From Corythucha ciliata (taxonomy: Eukaryota; Arthropoda; Insecta; Hemiptera; Tingidae): a stretch of 64,000 nt of DNA. The notes beneath the pieces are model-generated. The model was not told where the DNA came from, searched no databases, and saw only the letters and a program-made list of their open reading frames with translations. The DNA lies in the NCBI GenBank assembly GCA_038030265.1, contig CM075942.1, forward strand, positions 12,482,029-12,546,028. Direction: 5' to 3'. Below, in pieces: positions 47,141-58,413 of this stretch. Position 1 is the stretch's first letter; each line of letters begins with the position of its first letter. The translations under genes and the position numbers were made by a program.

Positions 47141-49547
47141 AGCGCTATATTATTACGTTTTTGGTAGCAGGGACATGAAATGCTTTTTTTGGTGAGGATC
47201 TGTACCACAAAATTTGATTATTAAGAGCCAAATCCAGGAAGTTTCTGTTTTCCAGATATCCAGCCCCTTGAAACCTTGTTCTTTCAGAGAGGTAGCCAGC
47301 GTTGATTACACCGCATAACAAGTAATAATCAATGCCTGAATATAGGTAGGGGCAAGGGGGCAGGCAGACGCCCTGGAAAGCTTAAAAATGGAAAAATAGA
47401 GATTTTTAGGTTCTATGTCCTTGATTTTAGAAACGTAGTTCCGAAAAAAGCACTCCTTCGAGGCTAAACTTGATAAACATTTGCGAATTCTTGAGAATTC
47501 GAATGAATGAGAAAAAGCTCTCATTCATGGGCAGATCTCAATAAATCGCTGCTAAAACAAGGAAAAAGAGGTAATAAAAGGCCAAAATCAAGAAAACCCT
47601 CTCATTTGTACAGATAAAATTGAACCAAAATTCTTGGCTAAAATTGGCAATACGTTTATTTGCTGCAACAATTAAAAAAACCAGCGGCTAAACTTGAAAT
47701 AAATGAAAAGCGCTAATTCACGACCTATAAAAAAATAAAAACGCGAATTTGAGCTCTAATTCTCGGCTAAAATTGAGAACAACCGCATCAGATGAAATTG
47801 CCCATTCAAGTCTTAAATAGGGAAAAATTCGCTCTACGCATGCGTCTAAGCTATTCACGCAATTTCACAAAAGCTTTTTGAGGCATATACAATAGCGCAT
47901 TCCTCACGTTCAACACGCCGTGTGCTATGACGCATGCCTCTGACGCACGTTCGTGAGAAAAATCGAGTCCGAGCTGACTTCACATGGCTATTTTTTGGTA
48001 TGAGAAGCGCAAATCTGGCCTTCGTTTTTTGTGGCTCCTCGATGCACTTTCAAGAACAAAATTGACAAATTTCGCTAATTCAAGGTGTTCGGAGGCTCTT
48101 TTACTGCTAAAAAGTAGGGGGAAAAAAACGCTCAAGTGCTGTGTTCTATTGATAAAACTCTTATTATTGCATGCAAAAAGCTATAGCCGTAGGAGCCTAA
48201 TTAGCCGCAAAATGCCAACATTTGGGAGCTAAATATCCGCGATATTGGAAGTTTCTTTGCTGAATATTCGGGAATCTTCTTTGCAATACGGGGCTTTATC
48301 CAATTTTAAATTTGGCAATTTTTGCTTAACACGCACCATCCACCATCCGAAAGCTTAAGTGGGCGATTTTAAGGTCCGTTTAGCCGTTTGTGCCTTGTCG
48401 TTGGGTTTTTGGCCTTGGTTGGGCGCGTGTGGCCTCGTCACGCGATTGGCCAAAGATAGTGACCTATCGAGGTCACTATTTATGCGAGCAAGCTTACGGG
48501 CTATAGTGTACGCCTGAAATTGAGAAAAAACGCTAATTCCTAGTTTCTGTACGTCCTTAGGCGGCTAAGATTTAGAAGGCACGCTAATTTGCTACAAATT
48601 TTTAAAATGATGATTTTCTTGGCTAAAATTGAGAAAAAGCGATCTTGTGTTCGGACGAATCCACGACTTGAAATACGGTAAAGCGACAATTCTCGGCTAA
48701 AATTAAGAAAAAGCAATCATTCAGAAGTTTGGCTTAGGCAAAGTGCGAACTCCGCGATATGATTTTATAACGGGGAAACGGCCAAAATGGGTTTGAAAGA
48801 GATAGAGGCATGAAAATTGAATTTCGGAAGCGTCAAAGCAAAATTGGTATTCAGAAAGAGTCAAACCATCGAATTTGATCATTTGGACAAGCAAAGGATG
48901 ATAAGGGGCTCGTAGAGATTTCCACCCTGGACTTCGAGAGGTGTAGGTACGCCACTGCGATCCGGGTATTGCCCAAAATTCGCCATAAGGCTGTGGCGAG
49001 GAGCCCGCTTAATACGGGCACGATTGGCACGAAGTGCACAGCTCCGTAATTTCGAATTTTCCTTAATTTTTACCCGTGTCGTAGCGTTTCGCGTAAAGTT
49101 TTTCCTTGACGTGGCGTTTGTCGAGAGTTTTTTCTCAATGGGATGTTCCACTCATATGATACTGATGTCACGTTTAATGTGAATTCTCCCTTTCCACCGC
49201 CCTTCGAGCCTGGAATTTAGCTTTGAATGTGGCAACGTGAAGTCGTGAAGCTATGAAATGAAGCTACCAACGTACAACTCATTCATAACCACAGGACGAA
49301 TTTTCAAATGTACGACCTATTTTTAACTTCAGATAGGTTCTCAAACCGTATGCGCTTTTTCCGGAATGATCAGACCGTGGTCTCAGATTGACAGATTATG
49401 GGTGTGGAAATGTTTTTCAGTGGTAAAATCATATTCTGTAACTGAGCCAAATGTGATGTCCGATCAAAGATGGGAGAAGGGGGTGTTCCGGAGATAACCA
49501 ACTTCACGAGAATGGCTCTTCAAGAACCGATTTCGTGGGGTTTAATC

Positions 49548-49601
<54 letters not shown>

Positions 49602-49850
49602 TCTTGAGACCGCACTCACGGGTTTGGCTCCTGACAACCCAATTTTTGCGGATTGAAACAAACTTCAGGGGTTTGGCACTTCAATAAACCAATCTCAAGG
49701 GCTTTAGTCGTTCAAAAAACCAATCTTGAGGGTTTGTATCTTCAAGCAACAGAATTCGCGGAACACGGCATCTTCTTAAAGATACCAATTTCGCGCGTTA
49801 TTTGACTCAATAAACAACAATGTTACGGGTTTGTCTCTTTGACAGTTCCA
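47140..49850. repeat. Mixed degenerate arrays A and B; 48-base poly-A
   Basis: Family A on - occupies about 47500-47860 and 48510-48760 (GGCTAAAATTGAGAAAAAGCG). Family B occupies about 47160-47300 and 48770-48890 on +, and 49490-49830 on - (CAATCTCAAGGGCTTTAG, CAATTTCGCGCG). An uninterrupted run of 48 A lies at 49551-49598. GTACGCCACTG, ending at 48957, is a - strand CAGTGGCGTAC terminus. Confidence 0.65.
48456..48479. repeat. Perfect hairpin with AGGTCA half-sites
   Basis: ATAGTGACCT and AGGTCACTAT form a 10-base-pair perfect stem around ATCG. The arms place TGACCT and AGGTCA four bases apart as an everted pair. AGGTCA is the nuclear-receptor half-site, but no regulatory role is shown. Confidence 0.5.
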
Positions 49851-50458
49851 AGGGTGAAATCGGCTGTTCCCTGAGCGAAATTGACAGATTATGCGATGAA
49901 ATTTACAGTTTCAAGGACAAAATTGACAGTTGTAACTTACTAGGACGAAATTGACAGTTTCCAGGACAACATTGATAGTTTGTAGGACAAAATGCTACAG
50001 GCTCAATGTCAACGTTTTCACTGGAATAATCAGTTTCCAGGGCACTACGTAGAAATAAAAGAAGAAATAAAATTGACGGTACTGTAGGAGAGAATTGATA
50101 GATTGACAGTTTTGAACGTCGAAATTGACCGTTTCAAGGGTGAAATCGGCTGTTTACAGGACGAAATTATAACAATTTATACGATGAAATTGAAAGCTTC
50201 CAGAACAAAATTTACAGTTTCTCGAACGAAATTGACAGTTTATAGGACAAAATTGTCAGTTTTGAACGACAACATTTACAGTTTTGAATGATGAAAATGA
50301 CGTTTCCCGCGTGAAGTTGACAGTTTCAAGGACGATTTTGGTAGTTCAGAGGTAGAAATTGGCAGTTTTGGACGACGAAATTGACATTTCCAAGGACAAC
50401 ATTTACACAGTTGTGAATTACGACAATTATATTTCCAGGACGAAATTGACAGTTCCAT
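49850..50458 (+). repeat. Second 21-base minisatellite (GACAGTTTCCAGGACGAAATT type)
   Basis: About 25 diverged copies of a 21-base unit, GACAGTTTC, AAGGACGAAATT, with occasional indels. In the + frame an unbroken unit would read as a heptad (DEIDSFQ/K). Indels break the frame repeatedly, leaving only short open pieces such as 50103-50291. It is unrelated in sequence to the 21-base repeat at 216-927 and is not considered coding. Confidence 0.75.
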
Positions 50459-51373
50459 GAAGCTTTTTTAACATCCTCCCACCAACTGACAGTCGTTACA
50501 CTGCTATGGATAGCTCATGGGGTGCTCTAGTCTGCAATGGACCATTTTGTGTGGTTTTGGTGCTTCTTCAAGCCGCGATTTATTTCACGGAGCGCACCTG
50601 GCAGCTATGGGTGGTTGAAGAGATGTGGAGTATTTTCTAACGGTGGTGGGCAAACGGGCGCTATATTTATCTCTACTGCGCTCGGTTCTTTAACATAATT
50701 CATGTTGCAAGTAAATAAAAGCCTCAGCAAACTGATGCCCCATATCAAGTGATATATATGAATCCTGGAGACCACTGAATTCGTGTTCTAGAGGTTTGCC
50801 ACCATCACGACGAGACCAATAGTGCATTTTTCAGAATGAAATGCACTAAAAGAAGAAACAAAAGAAGCGCGTAAGATGAAAGCGGGCTTCCCTGCCTCAA
50901 TTCTTCTACCAACTCACGGCGCGGCGTGTCTAAAGTAGGTCTTTACGCACGATGAACATCTGCTTAAACACTTCTTTAAGAATGATCTTAGAAATATAGT
51001 AGATTATACGCCTAGGCATGAAAGCGATTTTTTGGAGGCCGAAAGAAAAAATTGGACGGGCGAGGTGTAGCCGAGCCTGGCCTTTTCTCGAGACCCCAAA
51101 ATCACTTTTTTGACGCGATGTGTACAGTATTTTTTAATAAAAACATGGGCTGATTTTTTGGGCCACGGCGATAAAGTGAGTGTTTTATCCCTAGACTCTA
51201 AAATAGTCAGCTGTTTTAAATAAATATTATCGTACATATAACGAGACGCGTAAGTGCCATTTTATTTGTGAGTACTTAATTTGGCTTGCAAGGCAAAACC
51301 GAGTCGGCTAAATAAGTACGAGCAAGTGAATTGAGTTATGCACGATATTTTTCGCGCGACTAGTAAAATAATA
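50459..51373. other. No recognisable gene
   Basis: Unique-looking sequence. Its short frames show no recognisable motif. Confidence 0.45.
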
Positions 51374-51776
51374 GTATACAGGGTGTACAAAAAGCGACTG
51401 GGCAGAGAAAAACCAGTGAAGGGGCAACTTTTGGGGAAAAAACTTAATTTTCTGAATACATCACCATATCACCAATACTTCCGGCTAATAAGCTTATTCA
51501 AAACGTAGTAGATGTCGTCTGATCTGGATGAAAATAGGATTTTTTAAATTGAAAATGTTGTGCTCTTTCCAATGAGCTCATGATTTTTGCCATTGCAACA
51601 ATTATTGCGTGTGCAGCAAGCGCCGTTTCTGAAAAAAATCAGAAAATGGCGGATATTTTGGAAACAAAGCGGAATTTCGGAAAAGTGCTAATAGTCATTT
51701 CGATCAGAAATGAGAAATGAGTTGCCCCTTCACTGGTTTTTCTCTGTCCAGTCGCTTTTTTGTACGCCCTGTATAC
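51374..51776. mobile_element. Foldback MITE with CAGGGTGTAC ends and TA target
   Basis: Terminal inverted repeats of about 51 bases (51379-51429 and 51720-51771) differ by two substitutions and one base of length. They begin CAGGGTGTACAAAAAGCGAC, flanked by TATA on both sides, consistent with TA duplication. The roughly 290-base centre has no coding frame. Confidence 0.85.
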
Positions 51777-52963
51777 CACTAAGAGTGAGGGGAGTGGAGT
51801 TTTACCTGTGAGTTGTGTTTGGCTCACGAGGCGGGGCCGAGTGAGCTAAAAACAACGAGCAGAGTGAAAGCTTCTTCCTCACGAGTTGCGGATATTATTT
51901 TTCGCACCAACAGGTTTAATTGCCTTTCCTGCAAGTGTTCGGAGGCAAGGGTACGCTAATTGAATACAGAACTTTTTTTGACTTTTCTTCACTAGTGAGT
52001 GAAAACCTTCATGTTTCCTTCGTTTGCGAGGGAAATTGTGAAATTATTGGCATTCTGTCTACTAGTGGGTGAAAAAAAAAAAAAATACTTTTTTCACCTA
52101 GCTTATCTTCTCAAGTAAAAATCAACTTCCCCGTTGAGGTACCTGGAAAGGTAAGTATCACTTCCCTCCCTGATCGTGCGAAAACCATCATGTATAATTC
52201 GTGAAAGAAGAAGAATAATGTGCGTGTTTCCTATGATAATTTTACAAAAAGTAAATATTTTCCCATTATTGTATGTCATTTTGTACGTTGGAGGGGGGGG
52301 GGATGTGTCCACCCTTGGATCCACCACAGCCCGGAGGCCCTTAACACAATAGCCGTCTCGGCATGAAACAAGGTCATTTCATTGTTAAAATGTTCTGTAT
52401 TCATAAACGAGCCATCATTTTTTCATTCTTTTAATTCCGAGACCGATACTCAGTCTCGGTCCCGTGCATTACTAGTTTGAAATGACCTATAAAACTTCTA
52501 AAATAGCGTATTTATTAACTGTTGGGTTATTTTACGAACGGATCACAATTTATGCTCTATTTTAGTCTAAGTTAACTTTAAAAAATTGATTTATGAATAA
52601 TTTCTGACCTACGAAACTTCCTCATTATCTCTTCATTTCGAAGAAGTAAGAAGTAACCGCGCGCGGGCGAAAAAAGCCCCACGGGTCTCTCACGGATCAG
52701 TAAACGGTTCTGCTTATACATGCATGCATGTTTTTTAATGGAATAATACAACAAACTACACTAAAAAAGCAACATGCATTTTTATTCAAGGGGCATCCCC
52801 CCACCACACCTACCCACAGACTCAAGTTTTATAAATTAGCAAGCTCCCGTTATTTAGTTCCCCCCTTCACCACAATTACTCCCCCCCACCCACCGTGGTC
52901 TAAACCCTTAAACGTTATCTCTAATTATCGAAGGTTTTTAATTATGCAAAAAAACTCAAAATA
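51777..52963. other. No recognisable gene
   Basis: AT-rich spacer between two foldback elements. It holds a G-run near 52297 and a short GC-rich stretch near 52660; nothing coding is recognised. Confidence 0.45.
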
Positions 52964-53476
52964 CAGGGTGTAACGGGAAAATGGGGCATAATTGAAATGT
53001 GTGATTCTAAATCACATGTGGGTCAAAAATGACTATATGGACCATGGTCCGAATATTAACCGTTTCTAAGAAAATCGCAGTTTTCCTGATTGTGAAATGC
53101 ATCAGGTGTTTTCTTCAAAACTCGGTCGGTATCCTAGCAACCATTGATCCTGGGAAAATTTCAAGAGAAATTCAAGGAAGCGGCTATTCAGCCGAGCGTA
53201 AAGGGCGTCTCAATTTCACGAACTACGCTAACTTTACGATCATCTTAAAGGAAATTTTGTGCTCTTTCCAACGGTGTCCTTGAAATTTTTCCAGGATGGT
53301 TGCTAAGATATCGACCGAGTTATGAAGAAAACGCCTGATGCATTTCACAATCAGGAAAACTGCGATTTTCTCAGAAACGGTTAATATTCGGACCAAGGTC
53401 CATATAGTCATTTTTGACCCACATGTGATGTAGAATCACCCATTTCAATTATGCCCCATTTTCCCGTCACACCCTG
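52964..53476. mobile_element. Long foldback element, ~200-base inverted arms
   Basis: It starts CAGGGTGTAACGGG and ends CCCGTCACACCCTG, flanked by TA (52962-52963 and 53477-53478). The two ~200-base arms are nearly identical inverted copies around an approximately 110-base centre. This is why the open frames 53029-53283 (+) and 53223-53411 (-) give almost the same translation. It shares the CAGGGTGT start and TA target with the element at 51374-51776, so both probably use the same class of transposase. Confidence 0.88.
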
Positions 53477-53595
53477 TAGAATGCAGTGGTACAGTAAAAA
53501 CGAAGATTTTTCAGTGCAGCTCAAAAAAGTCCCCTCTTGGTTAACTACTAAGGTGACTATGAGCTTAGTAATGCTAGGGTTAAGGCGGGGTTTCA

Positions 53596-53722
53596 GGCGG
53601 GTTTCCTCGACCCCTTCCCAGCCACCCCTCGCCTAAACTTCGCACATAAATTTTGGCTACATTTCTGCACCAATATTCGATTTCAAAGTCTTATTTTAAT
53701 CTTCAAGTAGTTCTACAGTGAC
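53596..53722 (+). repeat. Left inverted arm of the Harbinger region
   Basis: Matches the inverse of 59023-59149 at about 124 of 127 positions, ending in CAGTGAC. Confidence 0.9.
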
Positions 53723-53726
53723 ATTA

Positions 53727-53830
53727 GATCTTGCTTTTTCAAATTGTATCCCTAAAATAACCCCAAAACACTTTGGAATTCGAATGTGTTTTAAGGTAAT
53801 TTCAGGAATGAAATTTGGAAAAGCAAGATC
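53727..53830. mobile_element. 104-base MITE with paralogous empty site
   Basis: Ends GATCTTGCTTTTTCAAATT and, inverted, GATCTTGCTTTTCCAAATTT, flanked by TA on both sides (53725-53726, 53831-53832). The right arm of the host element runs from GTGAC straight into GATAAGCCGC (on -) without this sequence. This is an empty site that supports insertion with TA duplication. Confidence 0.85.
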
Positions 53831-54620
53831 TAAAGCCGCCTTCACATGCAAGCTTTGTTCAGGCTGAGCTGTGGGCTTCAAGTTTGAGCTTTGGGCTGTG
53901 TGGTGTAGAGCCCATCACATTGGGGCGGTGGATCAACCAGCGATATAACACAGAAATAAACTTCCTATCTCACACCGGTTTGTTTACCGCCTTATTTTAA
54001 TTTTAATCAATCGGAGCTTTCTTCAAATTGGACAAGCTGCAAAATTTCATGTTGTTTCTTAAAAATAAATCATAAATGAGCGACCCTCATTAATGGGAGT
54101 GAAAAACGAATACTGAACCGCGTCAACCGCCGAATAACTCGCAGGAGGCGTCCGCTGAACTGGCGCTGGATAAAAAGTTAATCACTGTGTCGTTAATTAA
54201 ATGGTTTTTATGGCGTTCTTTTACGAGTTGAATAAGTTTGATCCCCCAATAATGAGAACTTGTTACTCAATGTTGAAGTCGGCGTTTTGACTCATGCTAT
54301 ACAAAGTAGCCAAACTCCCAGATTCCTCCTGAATAAAATGTCATCAAATTTTCCTATGTTGTGTGCGAAGACAACATTCGTCAATACAGCTCCAATAAAT
54401 AATTATTTATTGATGAAAATAAACTTTTTTAAATTTCAAATGAGCCAACGCATTGTTTTAATGGTTTCTTGAAAAGCCGCCTTCGCTTAAAGCTGAGCTG
54501 TGAGCTTCAACCAATCAGAGCGCACCGAGTCTACAGCGCGCTGTCACCGCTCGAGGAGAACAGCTCAAAGCCAAAGATGGTTCATGTTTATCTTTCACCG
54601 CCCAAAGCCCGAAGTATACA
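53831..54620 (+). repeat. Subterminal repeats of the Harbinger region
   Basis: AAGCCGCCTTC followed by GAGCTGTGGGCTTCAA occurs at 53833 and again, in the same orientation, at 54477. The second copy continues through CCAATCAGAG, CACCGCTC, CCAAAGATGGTT and ATCTTTCACCGCCCA to about 54612. The inverse of the same block is at 58848-59022. Confidence 0.75.
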
Positions 54621-54960
54621 AAGATAAGAAAAAAAGTGTTTATTTCATGAGTGAACAATTCTTCTAATACTCGTTTCAAGGAAGTATAAGTAAATATTTT
54701 GCTCACCAGCACAAACTGAACTCATTTCAAGTCAACAGGAGCACTCCAATGAAACTCCTGTACCGCAACCAAATCTTTGTTAATTACCATTATATAAATT
54801 GAAAAATATAAGTACGAATCCTTCAAATTACAGTTTATGGGCTTTTTTTTTTTTTTAATTTACTGACCCTCCCTCATCTAACCCACCTTTAACTGTATCC
54901 ATTTTCAACCCTACATCCAACTGCAACCGTTTTCAAATTTCTTACGTTGAAAAAATAAAG

Positions 54961-55097
54961 CTCGGTGCACACGATGCATTTTTTTGAAGCATGACGGCCT
55001 GCCTGTTCTAAAAAAACATCCGGTCACTGATGGGGATCATATGTTTTTTTCACCATGCAAGTAAACATGCTTCGAAAAATGCATCGTGTGCACCGAG
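54961..55097. mobile_element. 137-base MITE, 32-base inverted ends
   Basis: Inverted ends start CTCGGTGCACACGATGCATT and end with GAAGCATG, almost perfect over 32-33 bases. TAA occurs near both flanks (about 54956-54958 and 55100-55102), compatible with a Harbinger-type 3-base target, but the exact boundary is uncertain. No coding potential. Confidence 0.8.
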
Positions 55098-55635
55098 TTT
55101 AACACTCGATACTCGAAGGGTTATGCGGTCATTTCTTCGCCTTGTTCATTAGACGCTTTCAGCTTCGCATCATGCTACACATTCAATTCGAATGAATAAC
55201 TGACCCTTTTGTTCCCCTCTGTTTGAAATAAAATTATTTCGGAATAAAAATTTCGAAATGAATTCTGATATTGTTGAACTTGAACTTCTGACGCTTCTAA
55301 GAATAAGGCGAGTGTCCCCGTATACAACTTTAATGCTCGGGATGTAATTTGTATCGTTCATTAGATGAACTCTTGTTTCATATAGGCGAAAATTACAAGG
55401 AAGATTAACAAAAATAGAAAATGGAATGTTCATCAGGGAAATTTTCATGGAACGAAAAAGTTATGGGATGTGGTATACCTTAATTCCCACCCTGAGAGCA
55501 AACGATCCAGTGGGATTCTTCAATTTTCACAGAATGGATCCGTCCACTTTCGACGACCTCCTTCGCAAAATTGAAAAAAGAATTTGTAGTGAGAGAGGCA
55601 GTTTCTGTAGGTGAAAGATTGGCATTAACGCTAAG

Positions 55636-55725
55636 GTAAAAGTCATTTCATTATGGCAATATTTATGAAAATTGTTGCCAGAAGCCAAAGTAGGTACGTA
55701 GGTACTAATTATCAATATCACGCAG
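55636..55725 (+). other. Transposase intron 1 (90 bases)
   Basis: AAG|GTAAAA and CGCAG|A; removal restores the conserved LTLRFLVSGDS stretch. Confidence 0.8.
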
Positions 55726-55961
55726 ATTTTTGGTCTCGGGTGACAGTATGACGAGCCTGAGTTACCAATTCAGGCTGGGGCTGTCTACTGTGAGCTCTAT
55801 CATTCCCGAAACATGCTCTAGCATGTGGGACTGCATGAAAGAAGAAGTTTTCCCGAAATTGACGCCTGAGTATTGGTCTACCAACGCATCTAAATTCGAG
55901 ATCGACTGGGATTTCCCTCATTGCCTTTGGTGCGATTGACGGGAAGCACGTACAGATTCAG

Positions 55962-56017
55962 GTATTCTGACAACCTGGGCGTTGAAATGTGTTATGTATC
56001 TACTCTATGTTTTTTAG
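55962..56017 (+). other. Transposase intron 2 (56 bases)
   Basis: CAG|GTATTC and TTTTTTAG|TG; removal joins KHVQIQ to CPAGAGSEYFNY, as in HARBI1 proteins. Confidence 0.8.
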
Positions 56018-57179
56018 TGTCCGGCGGGAGCAGGGTCTGAATATTTCAATTATAAAAAAACCCACAGCGTCGTCTTGATGGCAGTTGCCGACGCCGATTA
56101 TAAATTCGTGTACGTCGACATTGGGGCTTTTGGTCGAGAGGGTGACAGTGGGATATTTTCTCGATCCAACTTTGGGAAAAGGCTGTCATCAGGGTCGCTG
56201 AATTTACCTGGTCCCTCAATGCTGGGAGAGACGGATGTTGAAGCACCATTTGTTTTCGTTAGGAACGAAGCATTCTCGTCAGGGATCAACCTTATTAGGC
56301 CCTTCGCTGGAAGGAAACTACCTGAGCTAGGGATAAACGGAAAATTTTTCAACTACAGGCTTTCAAGGGCACGGCGAGTTGTGGAGAACGCTTTTGGTAT
56401 TTTGTCGAGTCGGTGGAGAATTTATCGAAAACCTATAATAGCCAGCACTGAGTCGGTTCTACTAATAGTAAAGGCTACTGTTGTTCTCCACAATTTTCTA
56501 CGGATCCGAAAAATTTTATCTACGGGAAATGACTATACCGTCTGCTGGACCAGTCGTTAAACTGCGATGCCGACGAATGCGCATTGCGCGACATTTCAAG
56601 AGCAGGCAGCAACTCATACTCAGCTCAGGCCAACAGCATTCGGCAAGTATTCGCTGAATACTTTGCGAATGATGGAGCTGTACCCTGGCAATTTAATTAT
56701 GTTTAGTAGCATAAAGTTTTAATAAAAAAATATAAATTAAAATATGTTTTTTCATGCAATTGGAAATATGTGAAATTTTTACGTGCCCGCTGGGTATTTT
56801 GTCGCCAAAGTTTCTCCCAGAAACTTCACAAGTAGCCTTCCTGCTTCGGCTTCGGGAAGGGACTTAAGTAAAGGAGCAAGGCTCTGACACCCGGACTCCA
56901 AGAAATGAGTCTCTTTGGTCGTTGACTGATTCCCTTTCATTTCGCTTAATTTATCCAAAATAGCCTTGTCTAAGGGACACGTTTCTGGCTGGGTCTGGCG
57001 TCGCCGTTTCACAGGCTGTCCCGAAGACGTTTCAGTCGCGGCTGTAGTGGGGACACCAAGAGAAGAAACGTCTTCTTCAACAGAAGGGACGTTGGTGTGA
57101 GACGACAAAGGAAAGGTTATTATTTCCGACTCGGCGTCTCCGTTAAGGTGGTCAGACGTGGTTACACCACCTTGTGACA

Positions 57180-57234
57180 CTGGAAAATGTGAGATAAAGT
57201 TGCGTAAAAAAAAAAAAAATCTGAAATATTATAC
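57180..57234 (-). other. MADF gene intron 2 (55 bases)
   Basis: On -, AGA|GTATAA to a T-rich tract and TTTTCCAG|TG; splicing keeps the frame (SERSPQ into SQGGVTTSD). Confidence 0.7.
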
Positions 57235-57477
57235 TCTGAGGAGAACGTTCGGAAAAACTGTCATCAGTCACAGATGGCTGAGAGACTTCATCCAAAAATT
57301 CCATGAAATGGAAAAGTGGCCACGTAGAACTTCGGCTCTGTGACGCGGAGGCTCCGCTCGCTGGAATTTTTGAGAACCCCTTTTCTTTTTTATATCATTC
57401 TTTCAGGTTTTTCCACTTGGATTTCAATATTTTGACAGGATACCCTACATCCTCACTTATTTTGGTCCAGGCTGCAT

Positions 57478-57550
57478 CTATATACGTTTAGCAATAAAAT
57501 AATTATAAATCGTCGATCAACCTTCATTTTTTAGAAATTCTGATGATTAC
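57478..57550 (-). other. MADF gene intron 1 (73 bases)
   Basis: On -, AAGAG|GTAATC to GCTAAACGTATATAG|AT, with a good branch-point-like GCTAAAC. The joined frame is off by one base, presumably from a small deletion. Confidence 0.6.
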
Positions 57551-57713
57551 CTCTTGTGACGATTTTTATAGGATTCATCTAACACGTTCCACACGCAAGG
57601 ATAACCTTGTATTGAGGAAATGGGTAATTCATTTTCTAAGTTACTGAAAGTCCCTCTCATGAGCCCTTGGTGTGAATTCTCTGATGGTAGAACATGAATA
57701 TGTTATGGCTAGA

Positions 57714-58413
57714 GTGTTTACTTGGATAGCTCTTGAATAATTAGCCATCGAGCTAGGATTGTCCGAGGATTAGGCGGGGTCGTTTCCCGCCAAGAAGAAC
57801 GTGAACCCGCGGACAGCATTTTCATTCGAATTGGTACAATTTCTCCTATACATCTACTTTCGATATCGAAATGGTTCTCCCACTGTTCTCCTTAGATGAA
57901 TTGTTTTTATCAAGCCGGGGTTTCATGTTGGGGATAAAGAGAAATAGCCAGAAGGCTTCGTTAGTGAAAGACGGGGACCATGTTTGACTTCAAGGGTCCC
58001 TCTATTTTGCTTGCTAATCAGGTTTATGGCAAAATGATCAACAGCTTTTCCTAGTTCATAAACTAACTGGATATTTTATGAACTACCCAATCATTTCTTG
58101 GTTATTTTGAAAACTAGACAGCTAGTCAGCGTCCAAAATGTCACAACTCCAACAGAAGATGCCACCAAAGCACAGGTTGTGCGAACAAAATATAATGTCT
58201 TCTGAGACGGGTTATTTCGCATGAAACTGTAAATAGGGTATGGTTAATGTTATCTAACGAACGTCAGCCGTTCTATAAGCTATCCAGTTAGTCTATAAAT
58301 TAACCAAAGCTGATGGGTGGTGGTTATTTCGTTGGAAAACTCGTCTTCTCACAATATAGCTTAATTAGTTCACCTAATTAGCTGGCTAGTTTCAAAACTA
58401 TCCAAGTAAACAC
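57714..58413. mobile_element. 700-base inverted-end element inside the Harbinger region
   Basis: GTGTTTACTTGGATAG at 57714-57729 has its exact inverse at 58398-58413. The interior repeats related pieces (ACTGGATATTTTATGAACTA, CTATCCAGTTAG, AACTAGCCAGCTAATTAG). A target duplication is not evident and no coding frame is seen. Confidence 0.65.

Larger units (their letters stand above)
55385..56706 (+). pseudogene. PIF/Harbinger transposase (HARBI1-like DDE nuclease), broken
   Basis: Transposase that cuts and joins the element ends. Exon 1 (about 55385-55635) encodes the N-terminal helical region with FFNFHRMDPSTFDDLL and ends in VGERLALTLR. An intron at 55636-55725 (GTAAAA...CGCAG) joins in frame to FLVSGDSMTSLS. 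Exon 2 (55726-55961) ends with IDGKHVQIQ. A 56-base intron (55962-56017) leads to CPAGAGSEYFNYKKTHS. The catalytic triad is visible: Asp in AIDGKH, Asp in the VDIGAFGREGDSG region, Glu in VVENAFG. The C-terminus near 56700 reads VPWQFNYV. Breaks: a frame change near 55595, one extra T near 55927 before the first catalytic Asp, and frame changes near 55425 and 56530-56560. The start codon is uncertain. AATAAA follows at 56721. Confidence 0.88.
56779..57660 (-). pseudogene. MADF/BESS-type protein, second Harbinger gene, broken
   Basis: Harbinger elements carry a Myb/SANT-like or MADF protein that binds element ends and helps bring the transposase into the nucleus. Read on -, exon 1 (57660-57551) gives QGYPCVWNVLDESYKNRHKR. 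Exon 2 (57477-57235) gives AAWTKISEDVG, KSKWKNLKE, then WPLFHFMEFLDE. Together these are the MADF pattern of spaced tryptophans. Exon 3 (57179-56779) is acidic, has a basic KRRRQ cluster (possible nuclear signal) and ends with a BESS-like segment, LAPLLKSLPEAEAGRLLVKFL. Breaks: TGA at 57397-57395 inside the MADF domain, and a one-base phase mismatch at the exon 1/2 junction. Predicted length is about 250 residues. Its stop lies 72 bases from the transposase stop, so the genes converge. Confidence 0.78.

Noticed and set aside
49850..50458. CRISPR-like array
   Set aside because: Units are contiguous, diverged 21-mers without unique spacers, in animal DNA.
53029..53411. Two similar ~60-84 residue proteins on opposite strands
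   Set aside because: They are the same inverted arm of a foldback element read in both directions, not a gene pair.
57158..57491. Short + frames opposite the MADF gene
   Set aside because: They are shadows; the - strand shows MADF tryptophans and consistent splice sites.
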